In this document: positions 51,888 to 60,880 of the stretch, in pieces
Numbering within the stretch: the stretch's first letter is position 1
Layout: every line of letters starts with the position of its first letter
Translations under genes and position numbers: made by a program
From: Parvibaculum sp.
Lineage (GTDB): Bacteria; Pseudomonadota; Alphaproteobacteria; Parvibaculales; Parvibaculaceae
Length of the DNA: 64,000 nt
Direction of reading: 5' to 3'
Assembly (NCBI GenBank): GCA_030645235.1
Contig: JAUSMV010000012.1
Location: 186,001-250,000, forward strand
The notes under the pieces: generated by a model
What the model saw: only the letters and a program-made list of their open reading frames with translations
The model's database searches: none
Told to the model about the DNA's origin: nothing

Positions 51888-52985
51888 ATGTCGAAACTCA
51901 AAGGCTGGCTCATCGTGGCAGGCATTCTCTGCCTTACCATGCTCAGCATTTTCACATGGCGCTTTCTTGCCGCGGCGGGATATTTCACCGCGATCAAACT
52001 TGAAGTGCCTGCCATCTGTTCGGTTGTGCCTTCGCCGCCCGGACCGGAAGATATTGAAGTTGACCGCGCGCGTGGTCTCGCTTTCGTTTCGGCCTCTGAT
52101 CGTCGTGCGCTGATGGCGGGTAACACAGCGGCGCGGGGCGGCATCTATGTGATCGATCTCACCGCGCCGTCTGAGCATTGGCAGTTGCGCCCCGTGACGG
52201 CGCAGGAGCCCGCTGATTTTCATCCGCACGGATTGTCGCTCTATACAGGTGCTGACGGTGCGCGTCGTTTGTTTGTCGTCAATCACCGCAGCGATAAGTC
52301 CCATTCGGTTGAGATTTTTGACGTTGCGGGTGATGGCAGTCTGACATTCGTACGCAGTGTGACCGATCCGCTTTTGATCTCGCCCAATGATGTTGTGGCT
52401 GTTGGTCCTGACAGTTTTTACGCCACCAATGATCACGGCACGGCGAACAAGACCAAGGCGATGCTTGATGATCTTCTTCTGTCGCTCAATTCCAATGTCG
52501 TTTATTTCGACGGTCAGAAAATGTCCGTCGCTGCAGGAAGTCTGAGCTTTGCCAATGGCATCAACAAAAGTGCTGATGGCAAAGTCATTTATGTCGCCGA
52601 GACAATGGGGCTGCGGCTGCACATCTATGATCGCGATGATGTGACGGGTGCGCTGGTGCCGAAAGATTCAACGCCGCTCGGCACGGGTCTCGACAATATC
52701 GATGTGCTTGATGACGGCGCGCTTCTCATCGCGGCGCATCCGAAAATCACATCCTTCATGTCGCATGCGGGCGATGCGGCTGAACTGTCGCCGTCGCAAG
52801 TGATCCGTGTTGAGCTTGATCCCAAAGGCGCGGGCGGCAAGGCCGGTACGATCTATCTCAACCTCGGTAAAGAAATTTCCGGCATCTCGGTTGCCGCCGG
52901 ATACCGCGATCTGATGCTGCTCGGCAATGTGTACCAGCCGAATATTCTGGTCTGTCAGCAGTCGAAAGTGATCAAGGGTTATTGA
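51888..52985 (+). CDS. Paraoxonase-like arylesterase/lactonase, membrane anchored
   Basis: A 365-residue protein from ATG 51888. A signal anchor (GWLIVAGILCLTMLSIFTWRF) is followed by a six-bladed beta-propeller like paraoxonase/SMP-30: GPEDIEVDRARGLAFVSASDRRA, FHPHGLSLY (candidate catalytic His), LISPNDVVAVGPDSFYATNDHG (calcium-binding Asn/Asp) and TGLDNIDVLDDGALLIAAHP. It probably hydrolyses lactones or aryl esters in the periplasm. An earlier in-frame ATG at 51801 would overlap the exporter gene. It is probably co-transcribed with the exporter. Confidence 0.85.
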   Translation: MSKLKGWLIVAGILCLTMLSIFTWRFLAAAGYFTAIKLEVPAICSVVPSPPGPEDIEVDRARGLAFVSASDRRALMAGNTAARGGIYVIDLTAPSEHWQLRPVTAQEPADFHPHGLSLYTGADGARRLFVVNHRSDKSHSVEIFDVAGDGSLTFVRSVTDPLLISPNDVVAVGPDSFYATNDHGTANKTKAMLDDLLLSLNSNVVYFDGQKMSVAAGSLSFANGINKSADGKVIYVAETMGLRLHIYDRDDVTGALVPKDSTPLGTGLDNIDVLDDGALLIAAHPKITSFMSHAGDAAELSPSQVIRVELDPKGAGGKAGTIYLNLGKEISGISVAAGYRDLMLLGNVYQPNILVCQQSKVIKGY

Positions 52986-53007
52986 GTTTTCCGCCGCTCG
53001 CAAAAGC

Positions 53008-53152
53008 GGGGATAAGGGAAAATGAAGCCCGACATCTGCTCGAAACACTCAACATTTCTTGCAAGAGATTGAGTGTTTCCATGCAGAGATCGCTAGTCGG
53101 TTCGTCGAGTGTTTGAGCGGAGGGCGCGGGCGCCTATCCCCGGTGGGGGATT
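53008..53152 (-). repeat. 145-bp dispersed element, copy 4
   Basis: On minus the element runs AATCCCC-CACC-GGGGATA (53152-53135), 53 nt to the internal ATG (53082), TCTTGCAAGA (53057-53066) and TATCCCC (53014-53008) after 68 nt. A perfect 10-bp inverted repeat AAACACTCAA/TTGAGTGTTT (53043-53052 and 53069-53078) encloses TCTTGCAAGA, showing that the core can fold into a hairpin. Confidence 0.88.
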
Positions 53153-53235
53153 GTTTTTGATTTTCGGGGACTTATCCCGCGAAAGTCATATTCAAGTGGG
53201 GATAGGGGGAAAAAATTATTTCCCCTCTTTTTGAA

Positions 53236-53412
53236 CCCTCCCCCTCCTAACTTTTTCGCGCCTACGCGCGAGGTGAGGGAGGGTCAAACGGCGACTTCGC
53301 CGTTTGGGGAGGGGGAACGACGACGATCGCAAATTTAGAGCGTGACGAGAGACCCAGACCCCGCCCCAAAAAATCAAAGAAGATTTTTTGACCCTCCCTC
53401 AAGGGGAGGGTT
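53236..53412. repeat. Composite pyrimidine/purine-arm intergenic repeats
   Basis: Two blocks are visible. At 53236-53290 CCCTCCCCCTCC and GTGAGGGAGGG flank CGCGCCTACGCGCGAG, as at 21.83 kb. A perfect hairpin AAACGGCGA/TCGCCGTTT (53286-53305) follows. At 53372-53412 CAAAAAATC, GATTTTTTG and CCCTCCCTCAAGGGGAGGG recur from 60.77-60.86 kb. The stretch 53153-53429 contains no gene. Confidence 0.75.
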
Positions 53413-53429
53413 GAAGGAAGTCGGAAGCG

Positions 53430-54434
53430 CTATCTCTCGGTGAGCTTGAATTCAATGCGGCGGTTGCGTTTGAGCGCTTCGGCTGATTTGCCTTTGTCGA
53501 GCGGTTGGAACTCACCGAAGCCGGCGGCGACCAAGTGCGAGGGCGCGACGCCTTCCTTCACCATGAAGTTCACGACCGCGATGGCGCGTGCGCTCGACAG
53601 ATACCAGTTGGAGGGATATTGCGCCGTCTTGATCGGGTTCACGTCCGTGTGGCCGTCGATGCGGATGACCCATGAAATATCGTCCGGGATCTGGCCCGCG
53701 ATTTCGCGTACGGCATCGGTGATCTTGCGCAACTGTTCGACGCCGGAGGGATTGAGATCAGCCGAGCCGGAGCTGAAGAGAATTTCGGATTGAATGACGA
53801 AGCGATCGCCAACAATTTCGATGTCGGGCCGATTGCCTAAAATCTCACGCAGGCGTCCGAAAAATTCCGAACGGTATTTGGCAAGCTCTTGTACCTTTTG
53901 GGCGAGGGCGGCGTTCAGGCGTTTGCCCAAATCAGCAATCTGCGCCTGACTTTCTTTGTCGCGCAGTTCTGACGCATCGAGGGCGGCTTCCAGCGTGGCG
54001 AGCTGGCGGCGCAGGGCCGAGATTTGCTGGTTGAGCAATTCGACCTGTGCGAGCGCCTCGTTTGAAATTTCTTTCTGCTTGGTCAGTTCGTCGGTGAGGA
54101 CCGCCATTTTGCCGCCGTCGCCTGCTGATGCGGCGAGCTTGTCTTTTTCGATGGTGGCTGCCACGAGGTCTGATTGCAGGCTCGCAATCATCGCCTGCAT
54201 GTCAGAATTTTCCTGTTTGGACAAAGCGAGCTGGCTCACAAGTTCGGCAAGCTGATTGCGCAGGCTATCGAGCGCGCTGTCCTTGCTTGAGACGAGTTGT
54301 GACAAGACAAACTGCGTCAGCATGAAAATCGTGATGAGGAAAATGAGGACGAGCAAGAGGCTCGACACGGCGTCCACAAAGCCCGGCCAATAGTCTCCGC
54401 CTGATTGCGTCCGCCTGCGTCTTGAATAGGCCAT
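53430..54434 (-). CDS. MotB-like protein with OmpA domain
   Basis: A 334-residue protein from ATG 54434 (MAYSRRRRTQSGG). One transmembrane helix at 22-45 (AVSSLLLVLIFLITIFML), a long coiled coil (50-195) and a C-terminal OmpA/MotB peptidoglycan domain (about 215-330) with ILFSSGSADLNPSG, VIRIDGHTDVNPI and RNRRIEFKLTER. It is the third gene of a trio with a MotA/ExbB-like channel; the gap is one base. It would anchor a proton-driven complex to peptidoglycan. No flagellar genes are nearby, so a flagellar stator role is unlikely. Confidence 0.9.
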   Translation of the reverse strand: MAYSRRRRTQSGGDYWPGFVDAVSSLLLVLIFLITIFMLTQFVLSQLVSSKDSALDSLRNQLAELVSQLALSKQENSDMQAMIASLQSDLVAATIEKDKLAASAGDGGKMAVLTDELTKQKEISNEALAQVELLNQQISALRRQLATLEAALDASELRDKESQAQIADLGKRLNAALAQKVQELAKYRSEFFGRLREILGNRPDIEIVGDRFVIQSEILFSSGSADLNPSGVEQLRKITDAVREIAGQIPDDISWVIRIDGHTDVNPIKTAQYPSNWYLSSARAIAVVNFMVKEGVAPSHLVAAGFGEFQPLDKGKSAEALKRNRRIEFKLTER

Positions 54435-54435
54435 G

Positions 54436-55419
54436 TTATTTGCCCAGGCGCGTGACGAGGCGCTCAAGCAGCGCTGAAATCGACGCCTGATTGTCCGCCA
54501 TGTTTTTGATGAGATGCTGTTCGTCGCGCAATTGTTCGGTGAGGGCCGCGATTTGCCCCGCAAGTGCCATGGTGGTGGCGTGATCGCCCCCACCTTTGGC
54601 AAGGGGGCCCGCCGCACCGCCGCCTGTCAGCGCCTGTTCGATGCGTTCGAGTTTTTTCATTGTGTCGCCGAGCATGCCGGGGCTGCGGTCAAAATCCTGA
54701 CTCAAGTCTGTGACGGTCGAGAGCCATTCTTCCAGTTCATTGTAAAAGCGGCTCTGCGCCTGTCCGGCCTGCAAATCGAGAAAGCCCAGAATGAGTGATC
54801 CGGCGAGACCAAAGAGGGAGGAGGAGAAGGATGTGCCCATGCCTGAAAGCGGACCTTCAAGCCCGGCCTTGAGGTTTTGAAAGACGACGACCGGATCACC
54901 GGCTTCAACGCTTAAGCCCCGGATCGTCTCGCCCACTGATGTGACTGTGGTGATGAGACCCCAGAATGTGCCAAGGAGGCCGAGGAAGACAAGGAGGCCG
55001 ATCATGTAGCGCGAAATTTCGCGGCTTTCATCGAGACGCGAGCCGATACTGTCGAGGATTGAGCGCATTGAGAGGGCATTCAATTGCATCCGTCCGCGCC
55101 GGTCACTCAACATTGTCGCCATGGGGGCGAGCATCACAGGCGGGTTTGAATGTCCCAGGCCCGGATCGGCGCGGCGAAAATTGTTTACCCAGCGCACTTC
55201 GGGGCGTAGCCTCATCACCTGCTGATAAGCATAGAGAATGCCGAAAATCAGTACAAAGATGATGAGACCGTTGAGGCCCGGATTGGCAAAGAAGGCCTTC
55301 TGCAATTGCGGCAGAAGCACTGCCAGCACGAGGCTGACAAGTACCAGAAAGATGCTCATGCGCGTGAGATAGGGCCGGGCATTGGAAAGGGCGGTGCCCT
55401 CGGTGAAGTCCTTGGTCAT
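54436..55419 (-). CDS. MotA/TolQ/ExbB-family proton-channel protein
   Basis: A 327-residue protein from ATG 55419 (MTKDFTEGTALSN). Four helices are visible at about 22-37, 48-66, 138-160 (YMIGLLVFLGLLGTFWGLI) and 196-216 (SSSLFGLAGSLILGFL), with a cytoplasmic loop of about 70 residues between helices 2 and 3. A C-terminal helical tail follows to 327. It is the MotA_ExbB domain that pairs with the MotB-like protein downstream and is 4 bp after the OmpA-like gene. The substrate or effector is unknown. Confidence 0.9.
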   Translation of the reverse strand: MTKDFTEGTALSNARPYLTRMSIFLVLVSLVLAVLLPQLQKAFFANPGLNGLIIFVLIFGILYAYQQVMRLRPEVRWVNNFRRADPGLGHSNPPVMLAPMATMLSDRRGRMQLNALSMRSILDSIGSRLDESREISRYMIGLLVFLGLLGTFWGLITTVTSVGETIRGLSVEAGDPVVVFQNLKAGLEGPLSGMGTSFSSSLFGLAGSLILGFLDLQAGQAQSRFYNELEEWLSTVTDLSQDFDRSPGMLGDTMKKLERIEQALTGGGAAGPLAKGGGDHATTMALAGQIAALTEQLRDEQHLIKNMADNQASISALLERLVTRLGK

Positions 55420-55423
55420 CGTC

Positions 55424-55990
55424 CTACTCCTCGCGGCCTGATTTCGTAATATCAACGCGGTCCTGCGGACCATTATCCCTTGCGCCACCCAAAGCGCGGA
55501 CATCGAGCCGGTCGGGTTTGATGCCTTCGGCCATCAGCACGTCGCGCACCGCGAGCACGCGGCGTAAGGACAGGCGGCGCTCGTTGGAACCGGTGGAGCC
55601 GGGTGTGCCCGCATAGCCCCTGAGCGACACGCGACCGCCGCGCTCCTTGAAACTGTAGGCAAAGGCTTTGATGTCTGAAACCGCCTCATTGCTGAGTGTG
55701 TCGTCATCGTCATCAAAGGTGATGCGCATGATTGACGGTGCGGGGTTCGGCAGATTGGCGGGGTCGAAGAGGTCTGCTTGGACGGGGGCCGGTGCCTGTA
55801 TCGGAGCCGGTGCCTGCGGGACGTCGTCGTCGGCCTTGTCCATGGTGCGGATCGGGCTCATGGGGATCGCCATCGGTTCGGCGTCCACGGGCGCGGCCTG
55901 TGCCTGACCAAATGCCAGGGTGCAGAGAACCGCAACGGCGCACAGAGGCAGGGCGCGCGCCGAAATCCTAAATCCGCTCAATGCCTTCAT
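55424..55990 (-). CDS. Periplasmic OmpA-domain protein
   Basis: A 188-residue protein from ATG 55990 (MKALSGFRISARALPLCAVAVL). A signal peptide ends near AQAAPVDA, a Pro/Ala-rich linker (about 40-75) follows, and an OmpA-like domain (about 85-188) reads RITFDDDDDTLSNEAVSDI, RVSLRGYAGTPGSTGSNERR and LGGARDNGPQDRVDI. It is the first gene of the trio with the MotA-like and MotB-like genes. The final OmpA segment has no NRRVEF motif and ends KSGREE. Its role may be to assist the complex at the wall. Confidence 0.82.
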   Translation of the reverse strand: MKALSGFRISARALPLCAVAVLCTLAFGQAQAAPVDAEPMAIPMSPIRTMDKADDDVPQAPAPIQAPAPVQADLFDPANLPNPAPSIMRITFDDDDDTLSNEAVSDIKAFAYSFKERGGRVSLRGYAGTPGSTGSNERRLSLRRVLAVRDVLMAEGIKPDRLDVRALGGARDNGPQDRVDITKSGREE

Positions 55991-56108
55991 ATTCCCCATC
56001 GTCCCCGACACGTTATCCGATTTGGCATAAGTCTAGCCGCGTTCGCGTTGACGAGACACGCCTAAAGACAAATTCCGGCGGAAGTTGGACGGGGTGGGGG
56101 AGGGACGA

Positions 56109-56912
56109 TCAGGCGGCGTTGCGGGCGGCTTTCAGCACCTTGCCGAGTTGGGCATGGATCATCTCGTTGCCGGCCATGATTGAGCCGCTGCCGAGAATAT
56201 CGTCGCCGCCTTGCGCATTGCTGACGGTGCCGCCTGCTTCGCGCACCAGCACGATGCCTGCCGCCATGTCCCAGGGGGCGAGCGCGCGTTCCCAGAAGCC
56301 GTCGAAGCGTCCGGCGGCGACATAGGCCAAATCGAGCGAGGCCGCGCCCATGCGGCGCACGCCTGAGCAGTTGAGCATCACGGCGCGTTCTTCGGTGATG
56401 AATTCCTCGTGGCCCGGACGGCCGATGTGAGGGATGCCGCAGCCGATGACGCATTGGGTGATGTCGCGGCGGGCGGACACGCGGAGGCGGCGGTCATTGA
56501 GGAAGGCACCCTGACCTTTTTCGGCAAGGTAGAGCTCGTCCGTGACCGGATTATAGATAACGCCTGCCACCATCTGGCCGTCGCGCTCAAGGCCGAGGGA
56601 GATGGCGAAATGGGGAATGCCGTGGAGGAAGTTTGTGGTGCCGTCGAGCGGGTCGATGATCCAGCGGTGGGATTTGTCGGCGCCTTCGACGACACCTGAC
56701 TCTTCCATCAGGAAGCCATAGCCGGGCCGCGCCTTGCTCAGTTCTTCAAACAGAACCTTCTCGGCCTTTTTGTCGGCGGCGGAGACGAAATCGCCGGGAC
56801 CCTTCATCGAGACCTGCAGGTTCTCGACTTCGCCAAAGTCACGCTGAAGCCCCCGCGCGGCCTTGCGGACGGCGGCGACCATGACGGTCATGACGGGGGT
56901 GTGACGCGACAT
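56109..56912 (-). CDS. suhB: Inositol monophosphatase family protein (SuhB-like)
   Basis: A 267-residue enzyme with metal site residues in WIIDPLDGTTNFLHGIPHF and WERALAPWDMAAGIVLVREAGG, and a Glu in FLMEESG. It hydrolyses inositol 1-phosphate or a related sugar phosphate, and in other bacteria SuhB also affects rRNA antitermination. ATG 56912 overlaps the efp stop by one base, so efp and this gene are translationally coupled. Confidence 0.93.
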   Translation of the reverse strand: MSRHTPVMTVMVAAVRKAARGLQRDFGEVENLQVSMKGPGDFVSAADKKAEKVLFEELSKARPGYGFLMEESGVVEGADKSHRWIIDPLDGTTNFLHGIPHFAISLGLERDGQMVAGVIYNPVTDELYLAEKGQGAFLNDRRLRVSARRDITQCVIGCGIPHIGRPGHEEFITEERAVMLNCSGVRRMGAASLDLAYVAAGRFDGFWERALAPWDMAAGIVLVREAGGTVSNAQGGDDILGSGSIMAGNEMIHAQLGKVLKAARNAA

Positions 56913-57478
56913 TATTCGGCGCGACGCAGATAGGTGAGTTCGTTTGTGTCAACGACGATGCGCTCGCCCGATGTGACGAAGGGGGGCACCATGACGCGGA
57001 CGCCGTTTTCGAGAATGGCGGGCTTGTAGGAGCTGGTCGCCGTCTGGCCCTTCACGGAAGGTTCGGTTTCAGCGATGGCGAGCGTCACCTGATCGGGGAG
57101 CGAAATGCCGAGCGCCTTGCCTTCGTGGCTTTCGACGGTGACTTTCATGCCGTCCTGCAGGAAGGCGGCGCGATCACCGACCCAGTCGCGGGCGAGTTCG
57201 ATCTGCTCGTAGGTTTCATTGTCCATGAAGGTCAGCATGCCATCGACTTCGTAGAGATACTGGTAGTCCTTCTGCTCAAGACGGATGCGCTCGACGGCTT
57301 CGGCGGAACGGAAACGCTCGTTGAGCTTGCGGTTATCGACGAGGTTCTTCAACTCGACCTGCGCGAAGGCACCGCCCTTGCCGGGCTTCACATGCGCCAC
57401 TTTCACGGCAGCCCAGAGGCCACCCTGATGCTCGATGACGTAGCCGGGGCGAATTTCGTTACCGTTGATCTTGGGCAT
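56912..57478 (-). CDS. efp: Elongation factor P
   Basis: A 188-residue EF-P from ATG 57478 ([20 protein letters not shown]). The N-terminal loop is [17 protein letters not shown], with the lysine that is modified in species with EpmA. It relieves ribosome stalling at polyproline. A longer frame to 57574 adds a non-conserved stretch and was not chosen. It is coupled to the inositol monophosphatase gene. No epmA or epmB is in the window. Confidence 0.96.
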   Translation of the reverse strand: MPKINGNEIRPGYVIEHQGGLWAAVKVAHVKPGKGGAFAQVELKNLVDNRKLNERFRSAEAVERIRLEQKDYQYLYEVDGMLTFMDNETYEQIELARDWVGDRAAFLQDGMKVTVESHEGKALGISLPDQVTLAIAETEPSVKGQTATSSYKPAILENGVRVMVPPFVTSGERIVVDTNELTYLRRAE

Positions 57479-57595
57479 GGGCAGCTTTCCAGGGATGTCG
57501 CTAATTTGGGCTTGCGCAATTTCCCGATCAGTGGGGCCCTGACGGGCGCACAAGCGCCGTTCTGATAGCATCAAGCAGGGCCAAAGGCCAAGCCT

Positions 57596-58303
57596 TTATA
57601 GGTTTTCGTGCAGTTGAAGGAAGAGTTGGTTAAAGGCTGCCACGGCCGCTTTCGGCCCGCCGGCATGGGCCCAGACGCCGCCTGAAACGGCGAGGAAATC
57701 CGCGCCAGCGCTCACCAAAGGCGCTGCATTCGCAACCGTGATGCCGCCTATGGCGACGGAGGGGACGACGAACATCTCCGCCCACCAGGTCAGCAAATCG
57801 ACACCAGCGCGGCTTTTTGCCTCTTTGGTCGCGGTGTCGAAGAACGCGCCGAAAGCGACATAATCAGCCCCTGCTTCGCCTGCTTCCATCGCAAGGTGGC
57901 GGCTGTCATGGCAGGTGACGCCGACGATGCGGTCGGGGCCGACAATGGTGCGGGCTTTCTTGTAGGACATATCGTCCTGACCGACATGCACCCCGTCCGC
58001 GCCCATTTCGATGCAGAGATCGGGGCTGTCATTGATGATGAAAGCCGCGTTGTAGCGCATGGCGATGGGCATCAATGTTTCGGCAGCGCGGCGCACGGCA
58101 TCGTCGGGGGCGTAGGCGCCGTCCTCAGCCTTCAGGCGCAGTTGCAGCGAGGCGATGTCGCCGCCGTCGAAGGCCGCCTTCAGCGTCTCGGCGAAGGCCA
58201 CAGGCTCGAAGCGTGGCGGCGTGATGAGATAGAGGCGGCAGGGATCGTTGGTCTCGACGACCTTTTGTGTCTGCTTGGGTTTTGTCTTCGTCTTTTTGCT
58301 CAT
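57596..58303 (-). CDS. thiE: Thiamine-phosphate synthase-family protein
   Basis: A 235-residue TIM-barrel protein. It has [38 protein letters not shown] and [15 protein letters not shown]-like [15 protein letters not shown], the ThiE signature, plus [16 protein letters not shown] and [32 protein letters not shown]. It couples HMP-PP and the thiazole phosphate to thiamine phosphate. The N-terminal 20 residues are Lys-rich and dispensable. The other thi genes and a TPP riboswitch are not visible. It is between efp and tex on minus. Confidence 0.88.
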   Translation of the reverse strand: MSKKTKTKPKQTQKVVETNDPCRLYLITPPRFEPVAFAETLKAAFDGGDIASLQLRLKAEDGAYAPDDAVRRAAETLMPIAMRYNAAFIINDSPDLCIEMGADGVHVGQDDMSYKKARTIVGPDRIVGVTCHDSRHLAMEAGEAGADYVAFGAFFDTATKEAKSRAGVDLLTWWAEMFVVPSVAIGGITVANAAPLVSAGADFLAVSGGVWAHAGGPKAAVAAFNQLFLQLHENL

Positions 58304-58330
58304 GGCACTTTGTAGCGCGAAGGACGCGTC

Positions 58331-60742
58331 CTAGTCGAGTTTCATGCCCGCACGGCGAAGGGCGTCGGCGAGGGCACCGCCTGCTGCGGGCGCTGTGGGT
58401 TTGGGCTGGGCGTTTGTGACCTGACGCTGTTGCTGGGCGCGGTTCGGGCTGCGTTCGCGCTTTTCACCGGCGACGGGCAGCTCGTCGGACATGCGCATGG
58501 TGAGGGCGACGCGTTTGCGCTGCACATCGACTTCAAGGACTTTCACTTTCACCACGTCGCCGGGTTTTGCGACGTCGCGCGGGTCTTTCACGAATGTGTC
58601 GGACATCGCTGAAATATGGACCAGACCGTCCTGATGGACGCCGATATCGACGAAGGCCCCGAAGGCGGCGACGTTTGTTACCACGCCTTCGAGCATCATG
58701 CCGGGGGTGAGGTCGGATAGTTTTTCAACGCCGTCTTTGAAGGTGGCGGTCTTGAAGGCGGGACGCGGATCGCGGCCGGGTTTTTCCAGTTCTTTCAGAA
58801 TGTCGGTGACGGTGGGCAAGCCAAACGTCTCGTCGGTGAAATCTTTGGCGTTGAGTTTGCGGAGCGCGCCTGCATTGCCGATGATGTTTTTCAATTCATC
58901 GCCGGTCTTTTCGATGATGCGGCGGACGACCGGATAGGCTTCGGGATGGACCGACGAGGCGTCGAGCGGATCGTCGCCATCGGGGATGCGCAGGAAACCG
59001 GCGCACAACTCAAAGGCTTTGGCACCGAGGCGGGGTACCTGTTTCAATGCCGCGCGTGTTTTGAACGGACCGGTTGCATCACGATGCGCGACGATCGATT
59101 GCGCGAGGCTTTCGCCGATGCCGGAGACGCGGGCAAGCAGCGGCACGGAAGCGGTGTTTGCATCCACGCCGACGCCGTTGACGCAGTCTTCGACGACGGC
59201 ATCCAATGACTTTGAGAGTTTATGTTCGCCGATATCGTGCTGGTACTGGCCGACGCCGATGGATTTCGGATCGATCTTCACGAGTTCGGCGAGCGGGTCT
59301 TGCAAACGCCGCGCGATGGAGACGGCACCACGGATCGAGACGTCGAGATCGGGGAGTTCGGCGGATGCGTAAGCGGAGGCGGAATAAACCGATGCGCCTG
59401 CTTCTGAGACCATGGCTTTCGTCAGTTTCAAATCAGGGTGACGCGCCATCAGATCAGCGGCGAGCTTGTCGGTTTCGCGCGAGGCCGTGCCGTTGCCGAT
59501 GGCGACGAGATCGACTTTATGGGTTTTGCACAGACGCGCCAGTATCGAGATGGCTTCGTCCCAACGGTTTTGCGGCTGGTGCGGATAGATCGTTTCGTGG
59601 GCTACGACTTTGCCGGTCGCATCGACGATGGCGACTTTGACGCCGGTGCGGAAGCCCGGATCGAGGCCGAGCGTGGCGCGTGTGCCGGCAGGCGCGGCGA
59701 GAAGAAGATCGCGCAGGTTGCCGGCGAAGACTTTGGTGGCTTCGTCTTCGGCGAATTGGCGCAGGCGCATGCGCAGATCGAGATTGATGTGGAGGAGGAT
59801 TTTTGTGCGCCATGTCCAGCGCACGGTTTCCACGAGCCATTTGTCAGCGGCGCGGCCCTGATCGGCAATGTTGAAGCGATGGGCAATGCGGCGCTCGAAG
59901 GTTGAGGGCATTGTCTCTTGTCCGGCGGGGACGTCTTCCGGCACAAGCGTCAGCGACAGCATCTCTTCTTTTTCGCCGCGGAACATCGCAAGGATGCGGT
60001 GCGAGGGGAGTTTTGTCAGCGGTTCGGAGAAGTCGAAATAGTCGGCGAATTTTTCGCCCGCCTGTTCTTTGCCCGTCTGCATTTTTGAAGCGAGCTTACC
60101 GCGGGTCCAAACTTCTTCGCGTAAGGCGCCCACAAGGTCGGCGTCTTCGGAAAAGCGTTCGATGAGGATGGAGCGTGCGCCGTCGAGGGCGGCGGCGGCG
60201 TCAGCGATGCTTTTGTCGGCGTCGATGTAAGTCGCGGCGATTGCTTGCGGGTCAAGTTTCGGGTCGGCCATCAGGGCGTCGGCGAGCGGTTCCAGCCCTG
60301 TTTCGCGCGCGATCATCGCCTTGGTGCGGCGCTTGACCTTGAAGGGGAGGTAGATGTCTTCGAGGCGGGCTTTTGTTTCGGCTGCGGCGATGGACGCGCG
60401 AAGAGCGTCCGTCATTTTGCCTTGTTCTTCGATGGAGGAGACAACGGCGGCGCGGCGGATTTCCAACTCGCGCAGATAAGAGAGACGTTCTTCCAGAGTG
60501 CGAAGCTGCGTGTCGTCGAGTGTGCCGGTGACTTCTTTGCGGTAACGCGCGATGAAAGGCACGGTCGCGCCGCCGTCGAGGAGTTCAATGGCTGCCACCA
60601 CCTGTTCTTCACGGACGGAGAGTTCTTCGGCGATACGGGCGGCGATGGATTTCGGCGTTGGTGATTTCACGGGGGCACTCACGACAGAGGAATCGGGGGG
60701 TGTTGTTTTTACCCCGTCTGACGTGGAGTTGCAGCAAAACAA
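58331..60742 (-). CDS. tex: Tex-family RNA-binding transcription accessory protein
   Basis: An 803-residue protein. N-terminal Tex domain: IAARIAEELSVREEQVVAAIELLDGGATVPFIARYRKEVTGTLDDTQLRTLEERL. A YqgF-like domain contains LGLDPGFRTGVKVAIVDATGKV. A helix-hairpin-helix region has NTASVPLLARVSGIGESLAQSIV. The C-terminal S1 domain is GMMLEGVVTNVAAFGAFVDIGVHQDGLVHISAMS. It ends with a Pro/Gln-rich tail. Tex affects transcription and RNA turnover. A start later than MFCCNSTSDG is possible. Confidence 0.95.
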   Translation of the reverse strand: MFCCNSTSDGVKTTPPDSSVVSAPVKSPTPKSIAARIAEELSVREEQVVAAIELLDGGATVPFIARYRKEVTGTLDDTQLRTLEERLSYLRELEIRRAAVVSSIEEQGKMTDALRASIAAAETKARLEDIYLPFKVKRRTKAMIARETGLEPLADALMADPKLDPQAIAATYIDADKSIADAAAALDGARSILIERFSEDADLVGALREEVWTRGKLASKMQTGKEQAGEKFADYFDFSEPLTKLPSHRILAMFRGEKEEMLSLTLVPEDVPAGQETMPSTFERRIAHRFNIADQGRAADKWLVETVRWTWRTKILLHINLDLRMRLRQFAEDEATKVFAGNLRDLLLAAPAGTRATLGLDPGFRTGVKVAIVDATGKVVAHETIYPHQPQNRWDEAISILARLCKTHKVDLVAIGNGTASRETDKLAADLMARHPDLKLTKAMVSEAGASVYSASAYASAELPDLDVSIRGAVSIARRLQDPLAELVKIDPKSIGVGQYQHDIGEHKLSKSLDAVVEDCVNGVGVDANTASVPLLARVSGIGESLAQSIVAHRDATGPFKTRAALKQVPRLGAKAFELCAGFLRIPDGDDPLDASSVHPEAYPVVRRIIEKTGDELKNIIGNAGALRKLNAKDFTDETFGLPTVTDILKELEKPGRDPRPAFKTATFKDGVEKLSDLTPGMMLEGVVTNVAAFGAFVDIGVHQDGLVHISAMSDTFVKDPRDVAKPGDVVKVKVLEVDVQRKRVALTMRMSDELPVAGEKRERSPNRAQQQRQVTNAQPKPTAPAAGGALADALRRAGMKLD

Positions 60743-60747
60743 AATTA

Positions 60748-60862
60748 CCCTCTCCCTCCTCTTGAGGGAGGGTCAAAAAATCTAAGGCGATTTTTTGAGC
60801 TTCGGCGGGAAATTGGTCCACCGGACCAATTTCTTTTCCGCCTGCGACCCTCAAGGGGAGGG
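60748..60862. repeat. Composite intergenic repeat between tex and fba
   Basis: CCCTCTCCCTCCTCTTGAGG and a mirror block CCTCAAGGGGAGGG flank AAAAAATC/GATTTTTT and a perfect 10-bp dyad AAATTGGTCC/GGACCAATTT with a 3-nt ACC loop. Most blocks also occur at 53372-53412. There is no gene in 60743-60880; the hairpins may act as a transcription barrier after fba. Confidence 0.75.
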
Positions 60863-60880
60863 TTGAATATTCCGAAAGCT

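Noticed and set aside
53430-55990. MotA-like and MotB-like genes as a Zorya-type anti-phage system
   Set aside because: No ZorC, ZorD or ZorE-like helicase or nuclease gene is present and the neighbours are housekeeping (inositol monophosphatase, efp). The MotA-like protein lacks the very long cytoplasmic tail of ZorA.
57596-58330. TPP riboswitch upstream of thiE
   Set aside because: Only 27 bp separate tex and thiE on minus, too short for a THI box, and no conserved THI-box pattern is seen within the end of tex.
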